Shown in pieces: positions 29,869-39,640 of a stretch of 53,267 nucleotides of DNA. Each line of letters begins with the position of its first letter. Position 1 is the stretch's first letter. The notes under the pieces are model-generated. The model was not told the DNA's origin, did not search any database, and saw only the letters and a list, made by a program, of their open reading frames with translations. The position numbers were made by a program, and so were the translations under genes. The stretch is from the NCBI GenBank assembly GCA_022496185.1, contig WTXG01000242.1, positions 1 to 53,267 on the forward strand. The letters run 5' to 3'. The DNA is from Multifurca ochricompacta. Taxonomy: Eukaryota > Basidiomycota > Agaricomycetes > Russulales > Russulaceae.

Positions 29869-30682
29869 GTAGGCTGACGTTTGCCCCCAAACGTCGTTGA
29901 ATGTCGGTGGCGGCAGGGTTCGTGGTCGCGGCGCGCGCGGTCGTCGGGTGGTTGTCGAGTATCGTCCAGTCCTCCAGCTTGAGGGACGTCGTGCAGCTTC
30001 GGATGCTTGCGCGGACCTTGCGGGGTCGTTGGTGTTTGAGGGCGTCGTGTGTGGTCAAGTCCTCTTGCAAGACGGCGCGCGGTTCCAGGTGCGGCGTGAA
30101 TCTTGTGAGCTTGTTCGGTCGGATGCGATCTTGCCAGGCGTATAGGTAGGTGAGGTGCGGATAAATTCGGTGGTACGCGTTGCGTCGTGTCAGCTCTTGC
30201 GTCGGTGTTCGTACCTTCTGGACTGTTATTTCTATTTGCTTTCGTGTGGCGGTCACGGCCTGCTGGGTTACGTCCAAGTCGTTAGTCGCGGTGCAGAATC
30301 TCGTCACCTCAGCCCAGACCCCAGGGTCGCGGAGGTCATCCAGCGCGGTGTTGATCCACTCGGTGTAGAGCGTCGGGGTCTCGTTGGTGATTCTTGGCGT
30401 GGAGGGCGAACGCAAACTTGCAGAGTATGCGGCCTTCGTTGTCCTTGATGCGGCGGTATTGGCAATGTGTGGAATGGACGTGGTTTCATACGGACGGCCG
30501 GCCGAGGTCCTGGCGGCGAAGGTTCTTTGAGGTTGACATTCTTGGGTGTATGGGGCGAAATGGGTTCGAGAGTGGTTTCTAGCGTGGAGCGCGATGGCGA
30601 AGAGTGGCTGGTTCTCGCTCATCGTTGCGAGAACCTGGGGGTTACGTTGTCGGTAGTTAAAGCTTACGAACCTGGCATGCAA
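29858..30682 (-). CDS. Element E ORF3 (274 residues)
   Basis: An open frame from ATG 30682 to a TAA that abuts the 3' LTR. It is basic and Thr/Arg-rich, with YTEWINTALDDLRDPGVW and a helical stretch (TQQAVTATRKQIEITVQKV). No zinc knuckle is seen, unlike ORF3 of B and C. An upstream piece in another frame (30790-31010, containing RIRRIVTALDAANK and PPPTPALPNEDL) may belong to the same protein, with a shift near 30790. It sits where ORF3 lies in B and C (after the chromodomain, before the polypurine tract). Function unknown. Because E is recent, the open frame may simply not have had time to decay. Confidence 0.6.
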   Translation of the reverse strand: MHARFVSFNYRQRNPQVLATMSENQPLFAIALHARNHSRTHFAPYTQECQPQRTFAARTSAGRPYETTSIPHIANTAASRTTKAAYSASLRSPSTPRITNETPTLYTEWINTALDDLRDPGVWAEVTRFCTATNDLDVTQQAVTATRKQIEITVQKVRTPTQELTRRNAYHRIYPHLTYLYAWQDRIRPNKLTRFTPHLEPRAVLQEDLTTHDALKHQRPRKVRASIRSCTTSLKLEDWTILDNHPTTARAATTNPAATDIQRRLGANVSLQKG

Positions 30683-31139
30683 GGTGCAACCTTCATTATT
30701 CCTATGAAAACCTGTCGTCGACTGACATGGCCGCGGGGTCGGCAGGACTGGAGAGTCAGGTCGATACTTGATTCTTGGGTTGTCATTGGACTGTGTAGCG
30801 TGTATGTGTCAGGCAAGCGCGTTCCGACTTCTTGTAACAATCAGGTCTTCATTCGGTAGTGCTGGTGTGGGAGGCGGCGTCGGTGCTGTTGCGGGAAACG
30901 TTATTGCTGTTTTGTTGGCGGCATCCAGGGCTGTTACGATGCGCCGGATTCGGGTTTCATTGTCGGTCGAGATGTTGGTGGCGAGAGTCTTCAGAGTCGA
31001 CGTTCTAGGTGTTCGGCAGGTCTGATGGATGTTCTGAGCGGAAGGGCGAGTAAAGTTCTTGATGTGTGCCAGGGTAGAGCGAATTTCTGGGGAAACACTG
31101 AGTCACAGATGGAATAATTACCCCCCTCCTAAGGCTTGC

Positions 31140-31700
31140 GGCGTCCTCGACGCATCGATGTCGGAGCGGCAGTCGTTATAGAGGCATAGTAGGTTGCGAT
31201 GAGGTCGTCAGCGTGCAGGTCCTTCGGGCTTACCCAGGAGTCGTCGCTAAAAGGGTACCTTTCCAGTGGACCAGGGACTGAAGTTTCTTTGAGTGGCCAT
31301 GATGTCGATGTTTGATAAAACGCTCGACTTCGTATTCATCTTCGTCATTGACAAGGTCAGGCGGCGGGCGTGGGTAATGTACCTCATGGGTCTCTGTCTC
31401 ATGGTCGGGTGATAAGGGGTCCACAAGATACACGTTGTGTATCTTCATGTGGGCTGGTAAGTCTAATTGGCAGGCAACTGAAGATATCTGGTCTTTATTG
31501 TGAACGGTCCAAATCGGCGTGGTGCCAGCTTGGAAGAAGGAAGATACGTTTTGAAGTGTTTTCCTGAGCCAGTCTTGTCTTCCCACGGCAAACTCCGGTC
31601 GGTTTCGGCGGTGGGTCGCTCTGCGGAAGTGCTTGTTCCGTTCTCTGTTGTGTGGCTAGGTCATCGATGTTCCCTTCCCTCTTCAAATCAAGAATGTGGG
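31140..31700 (-). pseudogene. pol: Element E integrase C-terminus and chromodomain
   Basis: The minus strand encodes the integrase C-terminal tail (VACQLDLPAHMKIHNVYLVD, a GPY/F-module-like segment matching LPPTWRIHPVFHAKLL in element B) and a chromodomain (EDEYEVERFIKHRHHGHSKK, LVHWKG). The upstream part has shifts (31495-31686). The catalytic core is absent. Chromodomains of this type are known to guide integration of chromoviruses to particular chromatin. Confidence 0.78.
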
Positions 31701-32158
31701 CAATTCGAGACTTTTTGTTCTGGATGGTTGTGGAATCGGATCTATAGGTGAGTTTAGTTCTGTTCCTTTCTGGGCAATTCTAATTGCTTTGAGTTGTCTT
31801 CTTTAGATATGTGGCGATGTTATCGATGGTGCGGGCTCGGGATGTCAAACCGGGACTTTGAAGTCACAATGTCAAGGTTCTTTATCAATGGATACAATGG
31901 TCTGTTCGTGAAGCAAGGTTGCTTCAAGTCGGGGTTCAAGAACTTGGGGTTCACAGGTCCGTTACTCTGGACGCTGTCGGTCGGGGATTGCTGGTAAGCG
32001 ACATAAGGCGGTTTCGGTTTTCAGGTGATGTGTCTTCCAGTTCCTGTTGTACTGATCTGTCTATTAGGTTTCATTCTGGAGACTGTTATTCAAGGAATGC
32101 GTCGTCCGATGGAGGGGTCTGGGGTTCACGCGCTGAGTTGCGCTTCTGGACTTTGGGC

Positions 32159-32893
32159 AAGGGACGCGTCGTCGTCGCCTTGCAATTCTGGTGAGTCATT
32201 TCTGGTTTTCCGGTTGGGAGAAGTCCTCTGTCATGAGAACGGCAAGTCAAGTATAGGAATCGATTTGGAGCGTCGTCGGCTCCAAGGTTGTGGTTTGGGT
32301 TTGGTGTCGAGGCAAGGGACGCGTCGTCGTCGCCTTGCAGGTTCGGTGAGTTGTTTCTTTCTCAGGTTCTGACTCTTCTGTCAGGTTTCGATGTCGAGGT
32401 CGGTCTTCAAGAGACATGTTCTTTCAAGGTCGGGGTTCGGGGTTCTTGCGCGGTCGTCGCGACTTTCTGGGTTTCGTACAAGGGACGACTCGTTGTCACC
32501 TTGCAGTTCTGGTCCGGCAATCAGGATCACTGGCATCCGGGGTCCATTCGGTGGTCTACCTCGACCACAATCAAGCCGCGGTCAGTACCTCGACCACAGC
32601 AAATCAATAAACGATCAAACGTGATCGCATCAAACTGTCAAGGTCGCAACCAAGACAGAATCTGGCAGTCAAGATCAAGACGATGATCAAGACAGATCGA
32701 AGGAATCAAGCCGCGGTCAGTACGTCGACCACGACAAAGCAAAGGAATCAAGCCGCGGTCAATACGTCGACCACGACCAAGCAAGGAATCGAAGCCGCGG
32801 TCAGTACGTCGACCACGACAAATCAAGGGATCAAGATGGATCGAGTTCCGGTGTCGGGGTGAGGGACGCGTCGTCGTCGCCTCACGCGTTCGG
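32159..32893 (-). repeat. Element E leader: repeated gag-start segment
   Basis: Four copies of a segment reading GGGACGCGTCGTCGTCGCC or close to it on the plus strand (near 32161, 32317, 32482 and 32863). On the minus strand each matches the gag leader of element D at 22695-22720 (CAAGGAGACAACGATGCGTC), including the flanking CTCACCAGAA-type bases for some copies. The 5' end of gag has thus been duplicated several times in a leader that lacks the rest of gag. Confidence 0.7.
32565..32825. repeat. 41-44 bp minisatellite in element E
   Basis: Copies of CAAGCCGCGGTCAGTACGTC followed by GACCACGAC occur near 32571, 32708, 32750 and 32791. The last three are in close tandem (about 41 bp apart); the first is separated by about 100 bp of degenerate sequence. 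Confidence 0.8.
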
Positions 32894-32952
32894 TAAGTTC
32901 TTCTCTTCTTCAGTTTATCTTTTCTGGTTCTGGGTAAGTCGTTCGTTGGTTT

Positions 32953-32970
32953 CGGTTAAGTCTGTTCTAA
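32953..32970 (-). other. Element E primer-binding region
   Basis: The minus strand reads TTAGAACAGACTTA immediately inside the 5' LTR, identical to element D at 22653. Confidence 0.5.
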
Positions 32971-33551
32971 TGTCGCACACAGGTCCTTCGGCGTGCGTCG
33001 GTTCGGGTCAGTCAGGGTCACAGTAAATTAAGGCAATCAAGGTAGGCAGGTGTCACACAGCGTGCGGCCAGTATGGATCAAGGCAACGAGTCTGAACGTC
33101 GCATGTGAAGTCAGGGTGTTCAGATAGCAAGGCAAGAGCCTTTGCTGGAGTTACTGGTGAGCCAAACCCTCTCAAGTCACATCTTGGAAGAGGGCTGAAG
33201 GGACTTCCTAAGGACCTTTGATTGGTACAAGGAGAACAGACTTAGTCTGTCCTTAGATTTATTGCAGTCTTTAAATACAGTGTAGCTACTATGAAGTCAT
33301 AGTCTAGAGTCTTGTACAAATGATATAATAGTAGGTCACAATGGTCATGATATCATCTATGAGGTCATACTAAGGTCACAAGGTCTATGACATCAACTAT
33401 GAGATCATCAATCAGATGACATGGGAGTTGAATCCCTTGTCCAGACTATGGCTGTCAGATAAGTGGATCTGATAAGGTATATGGTGAAAGAAAGGGACAT
33501 AGCAGACAGAAAAAGAGAGAAAACGCGAAATAATAGCAAGAAAGTGTCACA
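32971..33551 (-). repeat. Element E 5' LTR (right)
   Basis: 581 bp, apparently identical to the left LTR, followed by the second CATAC. Confidence 0.95.
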
Positions 33552-33556
33552 CATAC

Positions 33557-34231
33557 AATTGCAGACAGCAAAAGTATCAGAGCCAGCACCTCTGTAAACA
33601 TCTTGTCCAATCAGTACAACCTCCCCCCATGTGCTTCTGGCATCAAGTTTTCTGTCACCATGTTTTGCCACTTTATCGCCACCCTGCTCTTGTATCCAAT
33701 ATTGAAGGGATGAAGGTTGAGCACCTGGATCCAGATGAAGGCAGTATCACTGATGGAGATGATCATGTTTGGATGGGAAATCCAGATATGCTGGTGGAAG
33801 GCCAATGGAAAGAGTTTGATCTTGAGGGGATGCTAGGCAAGCAGCCATGGAGCGTGATGTCGACAAGTACTGAAGAATCATCATTGTCAGCCAAACTTGA
33901 CATGGAAGAGGTACAAGGACTGCTCAATGGTGGAGATGAGAGTGATCTTGAGGAAGAGGTATGTCAATTACTCAAACAATCATCAGAACAGCTACTCATT
34001 CTCATCAAAGCTATGAATCAAGATTAATGCACTTTCGTCATGGGCAGATGAGCTTGTTGAGGCAGCCAAGATTATCTGATCGCAACTCCCGCACAAAAAT
34101 CAAATCTGGATCAACAGCATGGTGTCACAGGACATTGGAGCTGATGCTAGTCATCTGGCAAAGGACGTTCAACATCTAGAGAAGACAGGAACATGATGAC
34201 CATGCACCTGGGCCCATGCTGGTGATCGTGA
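33557..34231 (+). pseudogene. MULE-type transposase, 3' part with SWIM finger remainder
   Basis: This resumes directly after the TSD: removing element E and one CATAC joins WTY to NCRQQKYQSQHLCKHLV in frame, giving the C-X-H end of a SWIM finger (the first Cys is now Tyr). Downstream lies an acidic region (33629-34027) and a final block IWINSMVSQDIGADASHLA near 34100 in another frame, followed by a possible splice donor near 34275. It is a C-terminal tail of the same decayed gene. Confidence 0.68.
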
Positions 34232-34715
34232 GGCTGCACAGACCTCACGGAACACCATGGGATATCAAATCTGAGGTAAGAACTTAGATTCATGATGATT
34301 TACTTCTACATTCCATGTAATGTATAATACAGCTTGCATATTTTATTCTATGTACTAAAAAAACGGTTTCCTGCTGTCGAATGCCCAAAACTGAAATACA
34401 CGACTCCAATGTGATAAAATTGCCCTTTATTGTTGAATTCATGGAACAGGCATAGTGCAACTTGTACTAGATACTACATCACTACTAGCTATCTCACCTT
34501 AATTAGACTTAGAGGCTTAGATGCAGATAGCAACTGCTTTATCTATAGCAGATCTATGTACTATACTGGCTACTAGATTAAATGAACACGTTTTTGACTT
34601 GTGTTATCTACACGTGATCATAATTATGTTGAACCACTATCCCGGAACCTCTGAACCGCTATCTTGGTTCAACAGAATTTGCTGTTGTTTACTTTACATC
34701 ACGTGATTCATCAAA
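34232..34715. other. AT-rich intergenic DNA, no gene seen
   Basis: No coding frame, RNA gene or clear repeat. Short ACTAC/CTAGAT-type low-complexity segments are present near 34460-34580. Confidence 0.5.
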
Positions 34716-34725
34716 GTGCTGGACG

Positions 34726-34810
34726 AATTGCATCCAGTCGTAGTGGCCGCGCGACTTGGGACAAACCCTGAAGCGCGTAATAAATTGGATTTAAAAAAAA
34801 AAAAAAAAAA
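34726..34810 (+). repeat. LINE/SINE 3' tail with poly(A)
   Basis: A segment ending CCCTGAAGCGCG, TAATAAATTGG and an 18-A run (34793-34810). A homologous tail in the opposite orientation lies at 39058-39100 (CCTGAAGTGCGAATAAAATC on the minus strand). The shared end with AATAAA and poly(A) is typical of non-LTR retrotransposon 3' ends. It joins the Crinkler header at 34811, replacing that copy's first codons. Confidence 0.65.
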
Positions 34811-35135
34811 CTGTCTTTTGCTTGGAATTGACTCGTCAGAAGTCTTCACGGTCAAGATTCCGAAGACCGAAAATATCAGCATCCTCAAAGACTTGATCAA
34901 GGAGGAACAGTCCCCTTGCCTCAATCATGTCGTTGCCTCGGAGCTCACCGTCTGGAAGGTATCCCTCCCTGCAGACGCCATTTCGCCAGAACTCACAGTC
35001 GATGGTGTTAAAGCATTGCGTTCTGTGGAGAAGATCTCTTCGATTTTCGGTGAAGCTCTGGTGGATGATCATGTACACATTTTGGTACAAGCACCCGCTG
35101 GTGTGCCCCATAAACGCTTTCTTGACTTAAGTTGA
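34811..35135 (+). pseudogene. Crinkler-type N-terminal header, upstream truncated copy
   Basis: Encodes a ubiquitin-like Crinkler header: LGIDSSEVFTVKIPKTENIS, ILKDLIKEEQS, LNHVVASELTVWKVSLPAD, IFGEALVDDHVHILVQAP, then stop. Crinkler proteins are modular effectors with such a header followed by a variable C-terminal domain. No ATG remains because a poly(A) tail replaces the first ~8 codons present in the inverted copy. No C-terminal domain is attached, and a second header follows at 35205. Likely a relic of a header duplication. Confidence 0.72.
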
Positions 35136-35204
35136 CATTTCCTTTGGTCCCAACCATTCTTTCGTCATCTCCATTCAACCATCTCTCCTTCATTTACAAA
35201 TGCG

Positions 35205-37181
35205 ATGGTCTCCAGTCTCTTTCCCAAACGCTGCCAATTCCTACATTTTAATTACACCTTCAAAAGTGAGCCAGCCTGTCGCAGCTCCCGATCCCGCGCA
35301 ACTTCTCTCGCTCAACTGTTCCGTTCTCCGAGTCGATTAGAAGCCGAATCAGATCTTCATGGTCGAGATTCCGAAGACCGAAAATGTCAGCATCTCAAAC
35401 GATTGATCAAGGAGGAACAGTCCCGTCGCCTCAATCATTTAGATGCCTCGGATCTTATCCTCAGCCAGGTCTCCCTAACCATGGATGATGACCTCAAAGA
35501 AAAACTCAAAAACGTCAATCTTACACCATTGGATCCCATCCTACCACTTTCGCTAGTGTTCCCTCGTGTCGAATGGGATTGCCTGCACGTTGTCGTAACA
35601 GTTCCAGTTCTGGGTGAGCCGGATATGACTCACCCCGCCGAATAAGGTGTGTTTCCATTTCTGCATTGTCATTGTGTGTGTAGACGACGCATGCCCTAGC
35701 GCACCATCAGATTATTAAGGATGCCAACGCCGCCGCCACACCATCAAGCGTTTCCAACAGCCTTGCCATATTCAAGTCGGAGCAAGAGAAACACCCGATT
35801 TATGAGGGATGCCTGGCTAATCGTAGAGGCCCTCCCATCGCGATATATCACACAGCTTTTGCCCAACTTAAAGATTCATTGCAGGATCCCAACAAGGTGG
35901 TCGACCCACAGGAGCTGAAACGCATGGATGATACTGCCAAGTTGATCCTGGCATCGACACAAATATACCAGACGGAGAAGGAACGCGCCACTATGGTCTA
36001 CCCATATATATGCAGCATTTTGGGGATCAAACTATGTGAGAGTGTCACCACGACTACTGGTGGGGAGAACAAGGCTGAAAGCGATGCTCTGGTCGAGCAA
36101 GATCTCGATGATAAGACATTCGGCGAAAAAGTTGCTACTGTGGGCCATCTGGAGCTAAAGAACGAACTCGGTGTCGCAGGACAATGTGCAGTTCAAAATA
36201 CACTAGGGTTGCGTAAGTTGCTCACCAATGACAAGGTCTGTCGCCTACACAACTACGTGGATGTAAGAAACTGAACGATGTTTTCCACAGTACAAGGATA
36301 TATGTAATACAACTTGCTGTCCCTGCATCATTAGATCCATCGCTGGTCCATACATCATGTTTGGCGGAGCAATCTGCGCTGGTATCTTCGTCGCCGAGGC
36401 ATTTATGGATTTCATCTACCTCGGCGGGGCCAAGGAGCAGATCGTGACCCTTTCCTGGATTTTTGCCGCTGTTGCGCATGCCTTGGACATGCTCAAAGAA
36501 TACTATCATTGTCTAAAGCTAAACCCAGGCCCACCCAATGTGAACTGGCTATTTCCTCAGCCAACCTATACCACCAACAGGCACCTGCAAGAGATACCAA
36601 CAATCCTGAGCCAATTTGATTACGAGGGCCGCGAGCCGGACAACTATCAATGTTCGCTTTTTGTGGCAACATATAATGACTGCCCAGTCCTCATCAAGTT
36701 CTGCCAAGCATACCACGGAAATGCCCATCGCATCGTTGCTGATGCTGGCTATGCGCCACAGCTGTTCTTCTGCGAAAGACTGCAAGGTGGGGTGATCATC
36801 ATCATCATGGAACTGGTTGATGGCAGGGATGCATTCCATCATTTCGGTAGCACCAAGACTATTCCCTCAGATCTGTTGGACGATGTGAAGGCAGCGATCT
36901 CCAAACTTCACGCGGCAAATCTTGTATTCGGGGATATGCGCCGGCCCAACATTCTCGTCAAGAAAGAGATTGACAGGTCACAAGAGATTGACAGGTTACG
37001 AGCGCTGTTGATTGGTTTTGAATGGGTTGGAGAAGCAGGTCAGGCACGATATCCGCCCCTTCTTAATGACTCGGGAGAGATTGCATGGGCCGAGGGCATA
37101 CGTCCGCATGGGTTGATGAGGAAGCAGCATGATTTAGACATGATTGATTTGCTCAATCATTCCGTTGAGATGATAACCTGA
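35205..37181 (+). pseudogene. Crinkler-type effector gene: header plus kinase-fold domain (frameshifted)
   Basis: Exon model: header exon to 35613, intron 35614-35699 (GTGAGC...CTAG), exon 35700-36235, intron 36236-36290 (55 nt), exon 36291-37181; the two downstream exons join in frame. The header reads IFMVEIPKTENVS, then after a one-base loss near 35390 LIKEEQSRRLNHLDASDLIL and LHVVVTVPVL. A ~200-residue linker follows (FGEKVATVGHLELKNELGVAGQ). The C-terminus is a kinase-like fold (VLIKF lysine, IIIMELVDG hinge, LVFGDMRRPNILV catalytic loop), but the metal-binding Asp motif reads LIGFEW, so it is probably a pseudokinase. Cause of the shift (mutation or consensus error) is open. The start is uncertain. 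Confidence 0.75.
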
Positions 37182-37351
37182 TCAGGCATATCGGACGATA
37201 ATCTTTCGGAGATTGTGCGTGACATCAGGAAAAATATAAAATATTAATATTTTGTTGGTTAATTAGGAGAGAGCATGATGAGAAAATGTTTATGTCCTCA
37301 AAATTCAGTTGTTCTCTTTCTTTTCTGCAGATCTGTTTAATTTTTGGTCAT

Positions 37352-38728
37352 TATATGTCACCTCAAAAAGCGAACATTGATAGTTGTCCGGCTCGCGGCC
37401 CTCGTAATCAAATTGGCTCAGGATTGTTGGTATCTCTTGCAGGTGCCTGTTGGCAGTATAGGTTGGCTGAGGAAATAGCCAGTTCACATTGGGTGGGCCT
37501 GGGTTTAGCTTTAGACAATGATAGTATTCTTTGAGCGTGTCAAAGGCATGCGCAACAGCAGCAAAAATCCGGGAAAGGGTCACGATCTGCTCCTTGGTCC
37601 GCCGAGGTAGATGAAATCCATAAATGCCTCGGCGACGAAGATACCAGCGCAGATTGCTCCGCCGAACATGATGTATGGACCAGCGATGGATATAATGATG
37701 CAGAGACAGCAAGTTGTATTACATATATCCTTGTACTGTGGAAAACATCGTTCAGTTTCTTACATCCATGTAGTTGTGTAGGCGACAGACTTGTCATTGG
37801 TGAGCAACTTACGCAACCCTAGTGTATTTTGAACTGCACATTGTCCTGCGACACCGAGTTCGTTCTTTAGCTCAGATGGCCCACAGTAGCAACTTTTTCG
37901 CCAAATGTCTTATCATGAAGATCTTGCTCGACCAGAGCATCGCTTTCAGCCCTGTTCTCCCCACCAGTAGTCGTGGTGACATTCTCACGTAGTTTGATCC
38001 CCAAAAGGCTGCGTAGATATGAGAAGACCATAGTGGCATGTTCCTTCTCCGTCCGGTATATTTGTGTCGATGCCAGGATCAACTTGGCAGTATCATCCAC
38101 GCGTTTCAGCTCCTGTGGATCGACCACCTTGTTGAGATCCTGCAATGAATCTTTAAGTTGGGCAAAAGCTGTGTGATATATCGCGATGGGAGGGCCTCTA
38201 CGATTAGCCAGGTGTCCCTCATAAATCGGGCGTTTCTCTTGCTCCGACTTGAATATGGCAAGGCTGTTGGAAACGCTTGATGGTGCGGCGGCGGCGTTGG
38301 CATCCTTAATAATCTGATGGTGCGCTAGGGCATGCGTCGTCTACACACACAATGACAATGCAGAAATGGAAACACACCTTATTCGGCGGGGTGAGTCATA
38401 TCCGGCTCGCCCAGAACTGGAACCGTTACGACAATGTGCAGGCGATCCTTTTCAACATGAGGGAACACTTGCAAAAGTGGTAGGAGGGGTTCCAATTGTG
38501 TAAGATTGACATTTTTAAGAGTTTCTTTGAGGTCATCATCCATGGGTAGGGAGACCTGGCTGAGGATAAGCTCCGAGGCAACGACATGATTGAGGCGAGG
38601 GGACTGTTCCTCCTGGATTAAGTCTTTGAGGATGCTGATATTTTCGGTCTTCGGAATCTTGACTGTGAAGACTTCTGACGAATCAATTCAAAGCAAAAGA
38701 CAGTTGATGGAGAGCATGGACATTGTAG
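37352..38728 (-). pseudogene. Inverted, truncated copy of the Crinkler gene
   Basis: Minus strand: ATG at 38728 (MSMLSINCLLL), TGA in place of Gly, then a complete header (SSEVFTVKIPKTENIS, LNHVVASELILSQVSLPMDD, DRLHIVVTVPVL). The intron (GC instead of GT donor) and the linker domain follow, with frameshifts near 37873 and 37605. Homology ends near 37352, just where the kinase-like fold begins. It is the mirror image of 34811-36680; the unique kinase part (36682-37351) is the spacer between the arms. Confidence 0.78.
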
Positions 38729-38764
38729 GTAAGATGGGCAGGACGCGAGTGAAGTCACCTTATT

Positions 38765-38822
38765 CTAAAGTGGTAATCTTGTCACATGACTGTGATTTGT
38801 AATAATATTTATTTAAAAAAGG
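38765..38822. repeat. Left arm of a 58-bp inverted repeat (MITE-like)
   Basis: CTAAAGTGGTAATCTTGTCA and on pairs with the reverse complement at 39491-39548 over 58 nt with few mismatches. A third partial copy of the inner part lies at 39440-39466. The arms enclose 668 bp. No convincing TSD was found, so the superfamily is open. Confidence 0.65.
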
Positions 38823-39490
38823 CAAAATATCATTACAATCAGTTGGAATAAGATCAGATAAGGATTAAATAAGAACCTTGGTGTTCTCGCGCATTCTCGC
38901 TACTCTATGTCTAGCTATTTAATGACTTTCATTGTGTATCATGTGTTCTCATCAAAATGTGTGGGCCTAGAGCAGTAGAACATTTGTAGCAGAAGGAGTG
39001 CTATAATCCATTGCATGGACAGGAGGAGGGAGGATGTTAAGCATCTTCACTATTAGGTTTTTTTTTTTTTTGAAATTGATTTTATTCGCACTTCAGGGCC
39101 TTGCCCAAATCACGTAGCTACTACCAGTACATAGTAACTACTGTTGTGAACATGAGAGAAGGGTGGGAACCACCATGTGCAAAACCTCTTGGTAGAGGGA
39201 AACAAGAGGCAGTGTGTAATAGAGAAGGAGTGGAGAGGGGAAGAGAGCCTGTGTGTTGGAGAAGAAAGGTGAACTTACCCATACTACCCAACGTCACCAA
39301 CTCAGACTTAATCCAGCTCACAAGGTCGTCTTACCAAAGGAGGCCTTGTGAAGGCCCACGTGTCCTGGATGATAGTGAGGGGGTTGAGGTCGTCGCATGA
39401 GCAGAGCCGGTCTTTCACTAGGTCGAACTGTTGTCTACATGTCACATGACTTTGATTTGTAATGATTTTTTGTTGATCAACGATAACTTT
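38823..39490. other. Interior of the inverted-repeat element, with LINE/SINE tail
   Basis: No gene. The minus strand from ~39130 down to 39072 carries TTTGGGCAAGG, CCTGAAGTGCGAATAAAATC and a 14-T run on the plus strand at 39058-39071, i.e. a poly(A) tail of a non-LTR element pointing left. The remainder (39130-39440) shows no clear coding potential. Confidence 0.5.
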
Positions 39491-39548
39491 CCTTTTTAAA
39501 ATAAATATTATTACAAATCACAGTCCTGTGACAAGATTACCACTTTAG
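39491..39548. repeat. Right arm of the 58-bp inverted repeat
   Basis: Mirror of 38765-38822, ending GATTACCACTTTAG. Together with 39440-39466 it can also form a local hairpin with a ~25-30 nt loop. Confidence 0.65.
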
Positions 39549-39640
39549 GGATGTCAGCGGTGGGGGAGAGGTGGGTGAGCTAACGATAGCGGGGCAGTCG
39601 CAGGCGAGTCACTGGCCCTTTGCCTTCCCTCAGTTTTGAG

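Larger units (their letters stand above)
29277..33551 (-). mobile_element. Element E: recent non-autonomous Ty3/gypsy element
   Basis: Two 581-bp LTRs (29277-29857, 32971-33551) appear identical over their full length, and a perfect TSD CATAC (29272-29276, 33552-33556) flanks the element. The 3.1-kb interior, on the minus strand, has a primer region like that of element D, a 1.2-kb leader with repeated gag-start copies and a minisatellite, an integrase C-terminus plus chromodomain, and an ORF3. There is no capsid, protease, RT, RNase H or integrase core. It must have been moved by proteins of a related complete element. Confidence 0.93.

Noticed and set aside
29897..31025. Several plus-strand open frames in element E
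   Set aside because: They are antisense to the minus-strand ORF3 and upstream region and match no family pattern.
36263..36290. 28-nt intron in the Crinkler/kinase gene
   Set aside because: Too short for fungal splicing; a 55-nt intron from 36236 with the same acceptor also keeps the frame.
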